Positions 1 through 7,904 of a stretch of 43,971 bases of DNA are shown here, piece after piece. Origin of the DNA: JAEYFP01 sp964566545. Its GTDB lineage: Bacteria > Bacillota > Clostridia > Lachnospirales > Lachnospiraceae. The notes beneath the pieces were generated by a model. It was not told the DNA's origin. It did no database searches and saw nothing but the letters and a program-made list of their open reading frames with translations. The stretch lies in assembly GCA_964566545.1 (NCBI GenBank), contig CAZMIX010000016.1, forward strand, positions 1-43,971. Reading direction: 5' to 3'. Every line of letters begins with the position of its first letter. Position 1 is the first letter of the stretch. The translations under genes and the position numbers were made by a program.

Positions 1-2
1 AT

Positions 3-356
3 CTGATACAGCTTCGCAAAAACGTATCGCGGGGCGTGCTTCTCGATATCGAAAGGGAGATCAGGGAGCATTACGCACAAAATCTGACACTACGGGAACT
101 CGGCCAGAAATACTTCGTAAACAGTTCTTATCTCGGCCAGATATTCCGCAAAAAATACGGGCAGTCATTTAAGGATTATCTTTGTAGTTACAGGATTAAC
201 GAGGCGGCGGGGCTGCTTTTGAGGACAAACCGGAAAATAAGCCGGATCGCCGAAGACGTCGGATACCGCGATACCGATTATTTTATCAGCCGGTTTATCG
301 AGCAGAAGGGCGCAACGCCCGCGAGATACAGAAAAAATGCCGGAAGCGTCGGCTGA
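3..356 (+). CDS. AraC-type DNA-binding regulator, C-terminal part (5' end outside window)
   Basis: The reading frame is open from the first bases of the window, so the gene starts upstream; the internal GTG at 36 is not the true start. The visible ~117 residues are the two-helix-turn-helix AraC/XylS DNA-binding domain: a first helix-turn-helix with LTLRELGQKYFVNSSYLGQIFRKK and a second ending in the family-typical ISRIAEDVGY..YFISRFIEQKGATPARYR. Regulators with this end placed just before LplABC-type sugar ABC operons are often YesN-like response regulators, so a receiver domain is likely upstream but cannot be seen. It most likely controls the downstream operon (inference from position). A strong intrinsic terminator follows the gene. 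Confidence 0.85.
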   Translation: MIQLRKNVSRGVLLDIEREIREHYAQNLTLRELGQKYFVNSSYLGQIFRKKYGQSFKDYLCSYRINEAAGLLLRTNRKISRIAEDVGYRDTDYFISRFIEQKGATPARYRKNAGSVG

Positions 357-435
357 TGAAAATTGAGCTGACAGACAAAACATCACGCCGGAACGAAGCG
401 GGGCGCGCATATTTACAGGAGGCAGCATAAGTAAC

Positions 436-480
436 ACCGGAGAAATTTTAGAAGTGCTTCTAGAGTTTCTCCGGTTTTTT
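436..480 (+). terminator. Intrinsic terminator after the AraC-type regulator
   Basis: A perfect 10-bp inverted repeat (ACCGGAGAAA at 436-445, TTTCTCCGGT at 466-475) is followed by a run of T to 480. The loop contains a smaller palindrome (450-461). It separates the regulator transcript from the transporter operon. Confidence 0.9.
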
Positions 481-496
481 GATGCAGTTCGTCCGG

Positions 497-540
497 TTGT
501 TTTGTCCTCTCGATGCAATATAATTTAGTTATTAAACTAA
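497..540 (+). promoter_or_regulatory. Promoter with overlapping inverted repeat (probable operator) for the sugar ABC operon
   Basis: A perfect -10 hexamer TATAAT lies at 519-524, with a weak -35 TTGTTT at 497-502 (16-bp spacer). Immediately downstream, over the expected transcription start, is a dyad TTAGTT-N4-AACTAA (525-540). The dyad position suggests a repressor site or a regulator half-site pair; the binding protein is unknown. Confidence 0.6.
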
Positions 541-568
541 TTAACCAATTTTCAAAGGGAGGTAGAAA

Positions 569-2299
569 ATGAAACTGAAACGAGTTACGGCATTATTCAT
601 GGGAATTTTGATGACGGCATCCTTACTTGCAGGATGCGGCGGCAGCTCCGGCGCGGCGGCTACGGACGCAAGTGCGGGCACAGCGGAGGAGGCTTCCGAT
701 ACGGCGGAAAGCACGGACGCGGACAGCGGCAAGGCAGACAGTGGGGAGATCATTGAATTTTCCGCATTCTTCGCGACACCGGCAACGACGGAAATCAATG
801 ACGACAATGAGGTCCAGCAGATGATTGCGGAAAAGACCGGCATTAGGGTGAAGGAGACCTGGCTGACGGGGCAGACTGCCGAGGAAGCGATCGGCACGAT
901 TATCGCAGGCGGTGACTATCCCGATTTCATTAACGGTGTTGACGCGATGAAGCCGCTGTATGACGCGGGCGCCTTGGTCGCATGGGATGATTATATTGAC
1001 AAATATCCGAATATCAAAGAGTTTTTCAGCGAGGAGGAATGGGATAAATTCCGTCAGGATGACGGACATATCTACTGGATGAATCCGTTCACGAATATCT
1101 ACGGCGAGGATAAGACAACCATACACAATGACGAAGCGTTCTGGGTACAGGCAAGAGTCCTTGAGTGGGCGGGCTATCCTGAAATCCATACGATGGATGC
1201 ATACTTTGATTTATTAAGAGATTACAACGAAGCGAACCCTACGACAGAGGACGGCACGGAAAATATTCCTTATACGATTCTCTGTGAGGATTGGAGGTAT
1301 TTCTGCCTTGAGAACGCGCCGCAGTTCCTTGACGGTTATCCGAACGACGGATCCGTTATCGTAAATACGGACACGCTCAAGATCGAAGATTACAACACGA
1401 CCGATACGGCAGTGGAGTATTTTAAAAAATTAAATGAGGAATACAAGAACGGTCTGATAGACCCTGAATTCGCGACACAGACGTATGACGAGTATATCGC
1501 GAAACTTTCCACAGGCCGTGTGCTCGGTATGATCGACCAATGGTGGGATTTTGCCTATACGGTTAATGATGTATTTAAATCACAGGGTACGGAAGCATAT
1601 GGCTATAATTACATTCCTCTCGGGATCACGATTGAAGAAGGAATGCCGAACCAGTGGCATACGACGGGCGGAACGCTGAATGTATCAAACGGCCTCGGCA
1701 TTTCGGTTGACTGTCAGAATGTAGATGCGGCTTTCCAGTTTATTGACGATTTGCTCGGTCAGGAGCTTCATGACCTTCGCTTCTGGGGAGAGGAAGGAGT
1801 CGATTATGCAGTAGATGAGAATGGGTTGTATTACCGTACGGAGGAGCAGAGGACGAGATGGGCAAATGCGGATTACAAGGCATCCCATGAATGCCTGTAT
1901 TCCTACTTCCCGCAGTGGTACGGTACGAGCAGGGACGGCATCAACGCGATGAATCCTACGGAGCAGTCGTCCGAGTTTATGGATGGTCTTGCGGAGCCCG
2001 TCAGAAAGTGCTTTGAGGCATACGGCGTGACGACTTATCCCGGAATGATCGGTTCTACCGACAATTTCGGCGAGTGGTTCCCGATGTATTCCCATTCCAA
2101 CACGATGACAACAGAGACGCCGGGCGGTGTCGCATGGACGAAGATGGGCGAAACAAAGCATGAGTGGCTGCCGAAGGTCGTCATGTCCGGTGATTTTACT
2201 TCCGCATGGTCGGAGTATATGGACGCTTACAGTGCATGCAATCCGCAGGACTTCCTTGACGAGATGCAGACGGAGTTGGACAGAAGAATAGGAAAGTAA
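569..2299 (+). CDS. Extracellular solute-binding lipoprotein of a carbohydrate ABC transporter (LplA type)
   Basis: 576 residues, starting 7 bases after a GGGAGG ribosome binding site. A lipoprotein signal peptide ends in the lipobox LLAGC (Cys23), followed by an Ala/Ser/Thr/Asp-rich linker of about 40 residues. The body resembles family 1 (CUT1) binding proteins of the LplA/YtcQ type (usual length 500-580). It would be anchored outside the membrane and deliver an oligosaccharide or modified sugar to the permeases encoded next. The substrate cannot be read from sequence. A second gene at 4315 encodes a clear paralogue, with shared stretches such as ETWLTGQT, DWRYFCLEN, QFLDGYPNDG and KLSTGRVLGM. 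No ATPase gene is in the cluster, as is usual for Firmicutes LplABC operons that share a common MsmX-type ATPase. Confidence 0.9.
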   Translation: MKLKRVTALFMGILMTASLLAGCGGSSGAAATDASAGTAEEASDTAESTDADSGKADSGEIIEFSAFFATPATTEINDDNEVQQMIAEKTGIRVKETWLTGQTAEEAIGTIIAGGDYPDFINGVDAMKPLYDAGALVAWDDYIDKYPNIKEFFSEEEWDKFRQDDGHIYWMNPFTNIYGEDKTTIHNDEAFWVQARVLEWAGYPEIHTMDAYFDLLRDYNEANPTTEDGTENIPYTILCEDWRYFCLENAPQFLDGYPNDGSVIVNTDTLKIEDYNTTDTAVEYFKKLNEEYKNGLIDPEFATQTYDEYIAKLSTGRVLGMIDQWWDFAYTVNDVFKSQGTEAYGYNYIPLGITIEEGMPNQWHTTGGTLNVSNGLGISVDCQNVDAAFQFIDDLLGQELHDLRFWGEEGVDYAVDENGLYYRTEEQRTRWANADYKASHECLYSYFPQWYGTSRDGINAMNPTEQSSEFMDGLAEPVRKCFEAYGVTTYPGMIGSTDNFGEWFPMYSHSNTMTTETPGGVAWTKMGETKHEWLPKVVMSGDFTSAWSEYMDAYSACNPQDFLDEMQTELDRRIGK

Positions 2300-2310
2300 C
2301 AAGCAAATGA

Positions 2311-2379
2311 GCTTTCGGCGGAATTCCCGCATTTAAGAAAGGTATCGGTCGGACACCAAGCGGGTTGACCGCCGGAAGC
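2311..2379 (+). other. Intergenic RNA stem-loop between binding protein and permease genes
   Basis: An 11-bp stem (GCTTTCGGCGG at 2311-2321 with CCGCCGGAAGC at 2369-2379, one G-U pair) encloses a second stem CCCGC/GCGGG (2326-2330 and 2360-2364). There is no T-run, so it is not a strong terminator. The motif GCAAATGAG occurs on both sides. Such structures between binding-protein and permease genes commonly protect the upstream mRNA and lower permease expression; that role is inferred here. Confidence 0.65.
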
Positions 2380-2413
2380 AAATGAGACACGAATATAAAA
2401 AGGAGTCAAGGAT

Positions 2414-3355
2414 ATGGCGCAAGCAGCGAAGAGTCAGGGTAATAAAACGAAAATGACATGGAAAGAGATAAAACGCCAGAAGGTACTCCTGATTTTATCG
2501 GCAGTTTTTGTCCTGTATGGAATCCTGTTTTATTATCTGCCGCTTGGCGGCTGGATTATGGCTTTCCAGAATTATAAGCCAAAGGATGGATTTTTCCATT
2601 CGAAGTTCATCGGACTGGATAAGTTCCGGTTTCTGTTTACCGACGCGACATTTTTAAAAGTCGTCAGAAATACGTTTGCAATGGGTATGATCAATCTGAT
2701 CGCCACCTTTGTGACCGCAATTGTATTTGCCATTTTATTAAACGAAATCCGAAACAGCAAGCTGAAAAAACCAATACAGACTATTTCCTATTTACCGCAC
2801 TTTTTATCATGGATCATCGTGACGGGCATTTTGCATGATGCGCTGTCCGGGACGGGGATCGTCAACGAGCTGCTTGTTAAGACGCATATCCTGAACCAGC
2901 CTGTTAATTTTTTTGCAAATCCGTCTTATTTCTGGTGGATTGTCGCATTCGCGAATGTATGGAAGGAAACCGGCTGGAACGCGATCGTCTATCTGGCTGC
3001 GATCACTGCGATCGACCCGTGTCTTTACGAGGCGGCTGCGATCGACGGCGCGGGCAGATGGTCGAAAATCAAATACATCACGCTTCCCGGAATCAGATCG
3101 ACGATTATGATCCTGCTGCTGATTAACATCGGCAATGTACTGAATGTCGGCTTTGAAATCCAATATCTCTTAGGAAACGGGCTGGTAAAGAGCGTATCGG
3201 AGACAATTGACATCTACGTTCTGAAATGGGGTATCAGCCAGAACGATTATTCGCTCGGCACCGCAGCAGGCATTTTTAAGAGCGCGGTCAGTATCCTGTT
3301 GATTCTGATCGCCAATCAAATGGCAAAAAAAGCCGGCGAAGAGCGGCTGTTCTAG
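2414..3355 (+). CDS. Carbohydrate ABC transporter permease, LplB type
   Basis: 313 residues, CUT1 family permease with about six membrane segments. After a short basic N-terminus the first segment follows KVLLILSAVFVLYGILFYYLPL. The cytoplasmic EAA loop that contacts the ATPase is seen as YEAAAIDGAGRWSKIKYITLPGI (about residues 205-227). A ribosome binding site AAGGAG lies at 2400-2405. It forms the heterodimeric channel with the product of the next gene, which starts only 12 bases downstream. The N-terminal sequence GGWIMAFQNYKP is typical of LplB proteins working with large LplA lipoproteins. Confidence 0.9.
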   Translation: MAQAAKSQGNKTKMTWKEIKRQKVLLILSAVFVLYGILFYYLPLGGWIMAFQNYKPKDGFFHSKFIGLDKFRFLFTDATFLKVVRNTFAMGMINLIATFVTAIVFAILLNEIRNSKLKKPIQTISYLPHFLSWIIVTGILHDALSGTGIVNELLVKTHILNQPVNFFANPSYFWWIVAFANVWKETGWNAIVYLAAITAIDPCLYEAAAIDGAGRWSKIKYITLPGIRSTIMILLLINIGNVLNVGFEIQYLLGNGLVKSVSETIDIYVLKWGISQNDYSLGTAAGIFKSAVSILLILIANQMAKKAGEERLF

Positions 3356-3367
3356 GAGGTGGAAAGA

Positions 3368-4255
3368 ATGGTAAAAAGGAAAACAAACGTTTCGGATAAA
3401 ATTTTTGTCATCTGCAATGCGGTATTTATGATTTTGTTCGTGGTCGTGACACTGTATCCGGTTTTCAATACGCTCGTCATTTCGTTTAATAACGGACTCG
3501 ATGCGGTAAAGGGCGGCATCCACTTATGGCCGAGAAAGTTTACACTGGAAAACTACGTGACGGTACTGAAAAGAAAAAATCTGCTGACCGGTGCATGGAT
3601 ATCGATGCTGCGTACGGTCATCGGTACACTGATCTCCCTTGCGGTCAACGCGCTTTTGGCATTTATCGTCAGCCGCAAGCGGTTTCTGTTTAAGTCGCAG
3701 CTATCCCTGTTCTGGGTCATCACGATGTATGTCAACGGCGGCATGATACCGATATTCCTGCTTTATAAAAATCTGGGGCTTACAAACAGCTTCTGGGTAT
3801 ATGTCGTTCCCGGTATGGTCAGCGCTTTCAATATGCTCGTGCTGCGCACGTATATGCTGGGATTGCCGGATTCTCTTGAGGAATCGGCACAGCTTGACGG
3901 CGCCGGATATATAACGATTTTCATAAAAATTATATCGCCGTTATGTAAACCTGTATATGCGACAATCGCGCTGTTTGTCGCGGTATATCATTGGAATTCC
4001 TGGTTTGATTCGATGCTGTACAACCGCATGAGCGACCAGTATACGACGCTGCAATATGAATTGATGAAGCTGCTGTCCTCCGTCATGAACCAGTCGGGAA
4101 GCGCGGACGCGCTGAAGAATGTTACAAGCTCCGTCACGCCCGTGACAGTCCGTGCGGCAGCGACGATTCTGACAATGCTTCCGATCGTTTGCCTGTATCC
4201 GTTTTTGCAGAGATATTTTGTAACAGGCCTGACGATTGGGGGAGTGAAGGAGTAG
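3368..4255 (+). CDS. Carbohydrate ABC transporter permease, LplC type
   Basis: About 295 residues, second permease of the CUT1 transporter. The start chosen is ATG at 3368; an in-frame GTG at 3359 lies inside the AGGAGG ribosome binding site (3354-3359) and is unlikely. Six membrane segments are predicted; the EAA loop is EESAQLDGAGYITIFIKIISPLCKP. The C-terminus ends in FVTGLTIGGVKE, the characteristic tail of LplC/YtcP proteins. It is read from the same transcript as the preceding permease and pairs with it. Confidence 0.9.
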   Translation: MVKRKTNVSDKIFVICNAVFMILFVVVTLYPVFNTLVISFNNGLDAVKGGIHLWPRKFTLENYVTVLKRKNLLTGAWISMLRTVIGTLISLAVNALLAFIVSRKRFLFKSQLSLFWVITMYVNGGMIPIFLLYKNLGLTNSFWVYVVPGMVSAFNMLVLRTYMLGLPDSLEESAQLDGAGYITIFIKIISPLCKPVYATIALFVAVYHWNSWFDSMLYNRMSDQYTTLQYELMKLLSSVMNQSGSADALKNVTSSVTPVTVRAAATILTMLPIVCLYPFLQRYFVTGLTIGGVKE

Positions 4256-4314
4256 GCGATTTTTATTGTCTTTATCTGCGAAATGCTTTAAGATGATGAC
4301 AGAGGTGTTTCGCA

Positions 4315-5967
4315 TTGAATAAGACGAAAAAGATTATTATTTCTATTATCCTATTGCTGATCCCTACCCTGATTTGTATCTGTAAAATTGTGCAGTTTAG
4401 GATGAAGGAAGAGAAGACGGTCAGGGAGTTTACGGCGTTTTTCTTCACACAGGGGCGCATATTAAATGAGAATAACGACATTCAGCGGCTCATTGCGGAA
4501 AAGACCGGCGCAACCTGTACGGAGACGTGGCTGACCGGACAGACGAAAGAGGAGGCAACTGCGGCGATGCTTGCCGGAGGGCGGTATCCGGATTTTACGA
4601 ATGGGGATGCCAATCTGTATGAGGCGGGCATCCTTGTGCCGCTTGATGGCTATATTGAAAGGTATGACAATATCAAGGCATATCTGCCTGAGGAGACATG
4701 GGAACGGCTTAGACAGCCGGACGGACATATTTACTGGATCCCGCAATTTCGTGTGGCGCATGACAGGGGAAAGGAACTGTACCATACGGATGAGGCGTTC
4801 TGGATACAGACAAGGGTTTTAAAGTGGGCGAATTATCCGGAAATCAGAACGGTCGAAGAATACTTCGGGCTGCTTGAGGATTATATGGCGGCAAATCCGC
4901 AGCTTGCAGAGGGTAAGGCGAATGTTCCGTTTACGGTTCTTTGCGATGACTGGAGGTATTTTTGTCTGGAAAATCCGCCGCAGTTTCTGGACGGCTATCC
5001 GAACGACGGCTGCTGCATCGTAGATCCGGATACTCTGCGTGTAATCGACTACAATACGACGCCGACCGCGAAGGCATATTTCCGGCTGCTGAATGAGGAA
5101 TACCATAAAGGAATCGTAGATCCGGAGTCGTTTACCCAGACGTATGCGGAATATCTGGCCAAGCTTTCGACCGGCCGCGTGCTCGGTATGGTAGACCAGT
5201 GGTGGCAGTTTGCCTATGACGTCAACGATGTGCTGCAGCAGCAGGGACTTGACGCGCACGGCTGCAATTATGTGCCGCTGCCGGTGACGATGGCGGACGG
5301 CGTCCAAAACCAGTGGCATGTGCGCACGGAGGATACGCTTGACATCTCGCAGGGGTTGTCTGTGACGACAGGCTGTCAGGATGTGGAAGGGGCGCTCGCT
5401 TTTGTGAATGACCTGCTTTCCGATGATATGCAGTTTCTGCGTTACTGGGGCGTGGAGGGAGAGGACTATCAGATCGATGAAAATGGTTCCTTTTACCGGA
5501 CAGAATCGCAGAGGGCGCGTACATCGGAGGAAGAGCTGCAGAGCACGCATTTCTGTATTTACTCCTATTTTCCGCATTATCAGGAAATGAGCACGGACGG
5601 GATCAATGCCTACTCGCCGGAATATCAGCTCAGCGAGTTTAAGGCGTCCCTGCCTTCGGATATCAGGGAATGCTTTGATGTCTATGGCTGTGACACTTAC
5701 GTGGATATGCTCGGCAGCAATGAAAAGCCGGGTGACTGGTTCCCGATGCATTCCTATACGACCGGGCTGAACTATTCCACCCCGGAGGGCAGCGTCTGGA
5801 TGGAAATGACCTCGGTCAAGCATACCTATTTGCCGCAGGTCGTCATGACAGACGATTTTGAGAGCGTCTGGAAGGAATATAGGAAAGCCTATCACGATTG
5901 CGGCCCACAGCTTCTGCTCGACGCGATGGAGCAGGAAGTGAGGAGGCGGGTGTCCGAAACAAAATGA
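4315..5967 (+). CDS. Second solute-binding protein paralogue, no canonical lipobox
   Basis: 550 residues. The start is TTG at 4315, preceded by AGAGGTG; no better start is seen. It is a paralogue of the binding protein at 569: the two can be aligned along the whole mature length, with identical blocks such as DWRYFCLEN, QFLDGYPNDG and LAKLSTGRVLGM. The N-terminus is a single hydrophobic segment (residues 7-23) containing LICIC. The residue before each Cys is Ile, which does not fit a lipobox, so the protein is more likely held by an uncleaved signal anchor. It could be an alternative ligand receptor for the same permeases or a sensor for the upstream regulator. It closes the operon and is followed by an intrinsic terminator. 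Confidence 0.85.
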   Translation: MNKTKKIIISIILLLIPTLICICKIVQFRMKEEKTVREFTAFFFTQGRILNENNDIQRLIAEKTGATCTETWLTGQTKEEATAAMLAGGRYPDFTNGDANLYEAGILVPLDGYIERYDNIKAYLPEETWERLRQPDGHIYWIPQFRVAHDRGKELYHTDEAFWIQTRVLKWANYPEIRTVEEYFGLLEDYMAANPQLAEGKANVPFTVLCDDWRYFCLENPPQFLDGYPNDGCCIVDPDTLRVIDYNTTPTAKAYFRLLNEEYHKGIVDPESFTQTYAEYLAKLSTGRVLGMVDQWWQFAYDVNDVLQQQGLDAHGCNYVPLPVTMADGVQNQWHVRTEDTLDISQGLSVTTGCQDVEGALAFVNDLLSDDMQFLRYWGVEGEDYQIDENGSFYRTESQRARTSEEELQSTHFCIYSYFPHYQEMSTDGINAYSPEYQLSEFKASLPSDIRECFDVYGCDTYVDMLGSNEKPGDWFPMHSYTTGLNYSTPEGSVWMEMTSVKHTYLPQVVMTDDFESVWKEYRKAYHDCGPQLLLDAMEQEVRRRVSETK

Positions 5968-5987
5968 ACAGTGCTTCAACGTGCCAT

Positions 5988-6565
5988 TCAGAGCGAAGAC
6001 AGCATTTTTATTCGAAGTGCTGTCTTATTTTTTGAGGAATCTGGATAACTCCTCATTGAATTTTTAATACCGGCATTTTGAACAATTGCCAACGGATATA
6101 AACATACCTGATCGTTAAGGCCGTGAAGAATCAGGGTAGGAGTATTTATTTTTTCTAAATCACGAAACAATTCTTCTTCCTAAAGCCATGTGTTCGCAAT
6201 AGTTGCAGTTGACCAACTGGCTGCCTGCAGGCCATATTGGAAGTATGGACGTTGGATAAGGCTTGGTGCTGCAGCGGCACACAGTGCAGGTCCATCGCAT
6301 TGACCACACAACGGATATCGTCCGCTAACCGATTATAATCATATCCCGTCCACGGCCTGTCAGAATTGCCGAATCCCCTGTAATCTATGCCAATGCACCG
6401 GTACCCCATTTTTGGAAGATAGTTGAATTGATATTCAAATAAATTATGGTTTCCAGGCCACCCATGCACAAAGAAAACAGTTTCTTTGCCCGATGTATTG
6501 ATATCCTCTACATAAACCTTGATATCTTTTTCCACGTAAATATAAAATCCCATATAGTCCCCCAT
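5988..6565 (-). pseudogene. Decayed alpha/beta hydrolase
   Basis: Two minus-strand fragments make up a broken alpha/beta hydrolase. The first (6565 down to 6155) has the N-terminal strand and oxyanion region FFVHGWPG and the motif GIDYRGFGNSDRP, ending near VVNAMDLH. After that the sequence loses family likeness: the expected nucleophile elbow (G-H-S-M-G-G) is absent. The second (6170 down to 5988), in another frame behind a stop, has the later strand motif TPTLILHGLNDQVC, typical of the region carrying the acid residue. It then ends prematurely, before the catalytic histidine, across the neighbouring terminator. A large internal deletion plus frameshift is the simplest explanation. It cannot be active. 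Confidence 0.75.
5996..6034 (+). terminator. Intrinsic terminator ending the sugar ABC operon
   Basis: A 9-bp inverted repeat AAGACAGCA (5996-6004) / TGCTGTCTT (6018-6026) is followed by ATTTTTTT. It lies about 30 bases after the last binding-protein stop codon. Confidence 0.9.
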
Positions 6566-6662
6566 ATTAATAGCTTTTTATTAATCATATTCACATAGAA
6601 AAGCAGTTAGAGCATTTTCGCATAAAATTTTTATTGGTGTGGAGTAAGAGTCGGTACTTTGT

Positions 6663-7694
6663 TTAGTTAATGGATTCCTGTTCCAGAAAGGAAAGCGTTT
6701 CCCTTACAATATCATCTGATAAAGTCCAATAGATTCCGCTATGCCCGGCGGGCAATTCTACCACCTTTCCATGATCCAGATTTTGGGTCAATCGCTTGCG
6801 TTCCGCTAAAAACCATTCATACGTTTCTGATTGTTCTCCAGGTGGGTCAGCTTGTATCATAAGTACCGGCAATGTTTTGGGAAAACCGGTATCTACAAGA
6901 TCGATCATATTGCGCTCCAGTGTTTGAAATTCATTGATCATTGTATTGCCTGCATAATCCCAACTGGTAACCATAGCAATCATTCGAGCTTCTTCTTCGG
7001 TATAGACGCCCTGAGGCGCCCCGCTAACCAGCAATGGGTTTATCCAAAGCAATGCGCGCAAAATACCGGCTTTTCTTAGCAGCGAAATAGTGCCGAATTG
7101 CGGCAGCGATTGCTGAACTGTTTGCCCATGCTCCCGGGCTTTTATAATCCCTCTGGGCAAGGTTGTATCCAGCGCTATGATGGCTTCAAGCTCATCCCCG
7201 TGCAATTGCGCATATTTCATTGCATAGATGCCTCCAATTGAATGGGCTGCCAGAACATAGGGCGGATTGACATTTGCTTCCTTTAAAGCTGCTCTAATTT
7301 CTTCCACTACATTCTCCGATGTTCGTGGCACATCGGTATCATTACTCCATCCATATCCCATGTATTCCACGACTGCAACACGTCCATATTCAGCGAAGCA
7401 TGACCATAAGGGTTTATACTCCAAAACAGGCGCGCCTATGCCTCCGCCGCTCAATATGACGTAGGTAGTTTTGCCTTCGCCTTCTGTATATACGTGCATC
7501 TCATTCCCGTTGACGTTTACCATCGTTCCCGGCGCAGGATGCAGCGCTTTTTCATAGTTGGTTGAAAAATACTGAAAGATCGTCAGTGCTCCAACAAGAA
7601 GTATGATAGTACATAAGATAATCATTAAAATTTTAAACAGTATCTTTCCAATATGGAACGCTTTTGCCGTGATTGGGATCTTATTTTGCTTCAT
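6663..7694 (-). CDS. Membrane-anchored alpha/beta fold hydrolase
   Basis: 343 residues. A hydrophobic segment at residues 19-41 anchors the protein, with the hydrolase domain probably outside the membrane. The domain shows the oxyanion region LSGGGIGAP, the nucleophile elbow AHSIGG (Ser152), an acid strand LPVLMIQADPPG and a C-terminal catalytic-histidine motif LPAGHSGIYW. The start ATG at 7694 follows a GGGGGAAAG ribosome binding site. The substrate is unknown; peptidase, esterase and lipase members share this fold. It is not a close copy of the decayed hydrolase next to it, and the 97-bp gap suggests separate units. Confidence 0.85.
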   Translation of the reverse strand: MKQNKIPITAKAFHIGKILFKILMIILCTIILLVGALTIFQYFSTNYEKALHPAPGTMVNVNGNEMHVYTEGEGKTTYVILSGGGIGAPVLEYKPLWSCFAEYGRVAVVEYMGYGWSNDTDVPRTSENVVEEIRAALKEANVNPPYVLAAHSIGGIYAMKYAQLHGDELEAIIALDTTLPRGIIKAREHGQTVQQSLPQFGTISLLRKAGILRALLWINPLLVSGAPQGVYTEEEARMIAMVTSWDYAGNTMINEFQTLERNMIDLVDTGFPKTLPVLMIQADPPGEQSETYEWFLAERKRLTQNLDHGKVVELPAGHSGIYWTLSDDIVRETLSFLEQESIN

Positions 7695-7825
7695 AAAGCT
7701 TTCCCCCCGTTTCTCTTTATATAAATATAACGCGTGATCGGGAATTTTTGTTTCAGGGGAACAAAAAAATCAGATGCTTTTCCCAATATACGGAATGTTT
7801 ACATAATTTGGAGTGGGTGCGAGAA

Positions 7826-7854
7826 TTGTTATTTACAGTTGTATTTTGTATAAT
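7826..7854 (+). promoter_or_regulatory. Sigma-A-type promoter for the wall hydrolase gene
   Basis: TTGTTA at 7826-7831, a 17-bp spacer and a perfect TATAAT at 7849-7854, about 50 bases before the start codon. Confidence 0.7.
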
Positions 7855-7904
7855 AAAAAGTAATTGAGGCGGAATGTCGCTATGAGAAAGGCAAGAATAT
7901 TTTT

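Noticed and set aside
4819..5979. A 386-residue open frame on the minus strand across the second binding-protein gene
   Set aside because: It lies wholly on the complement of a clearly coding gene with good homology, has no ribosome binding site and an unnatural His/Arg-rich composition; it is a shadow frame.
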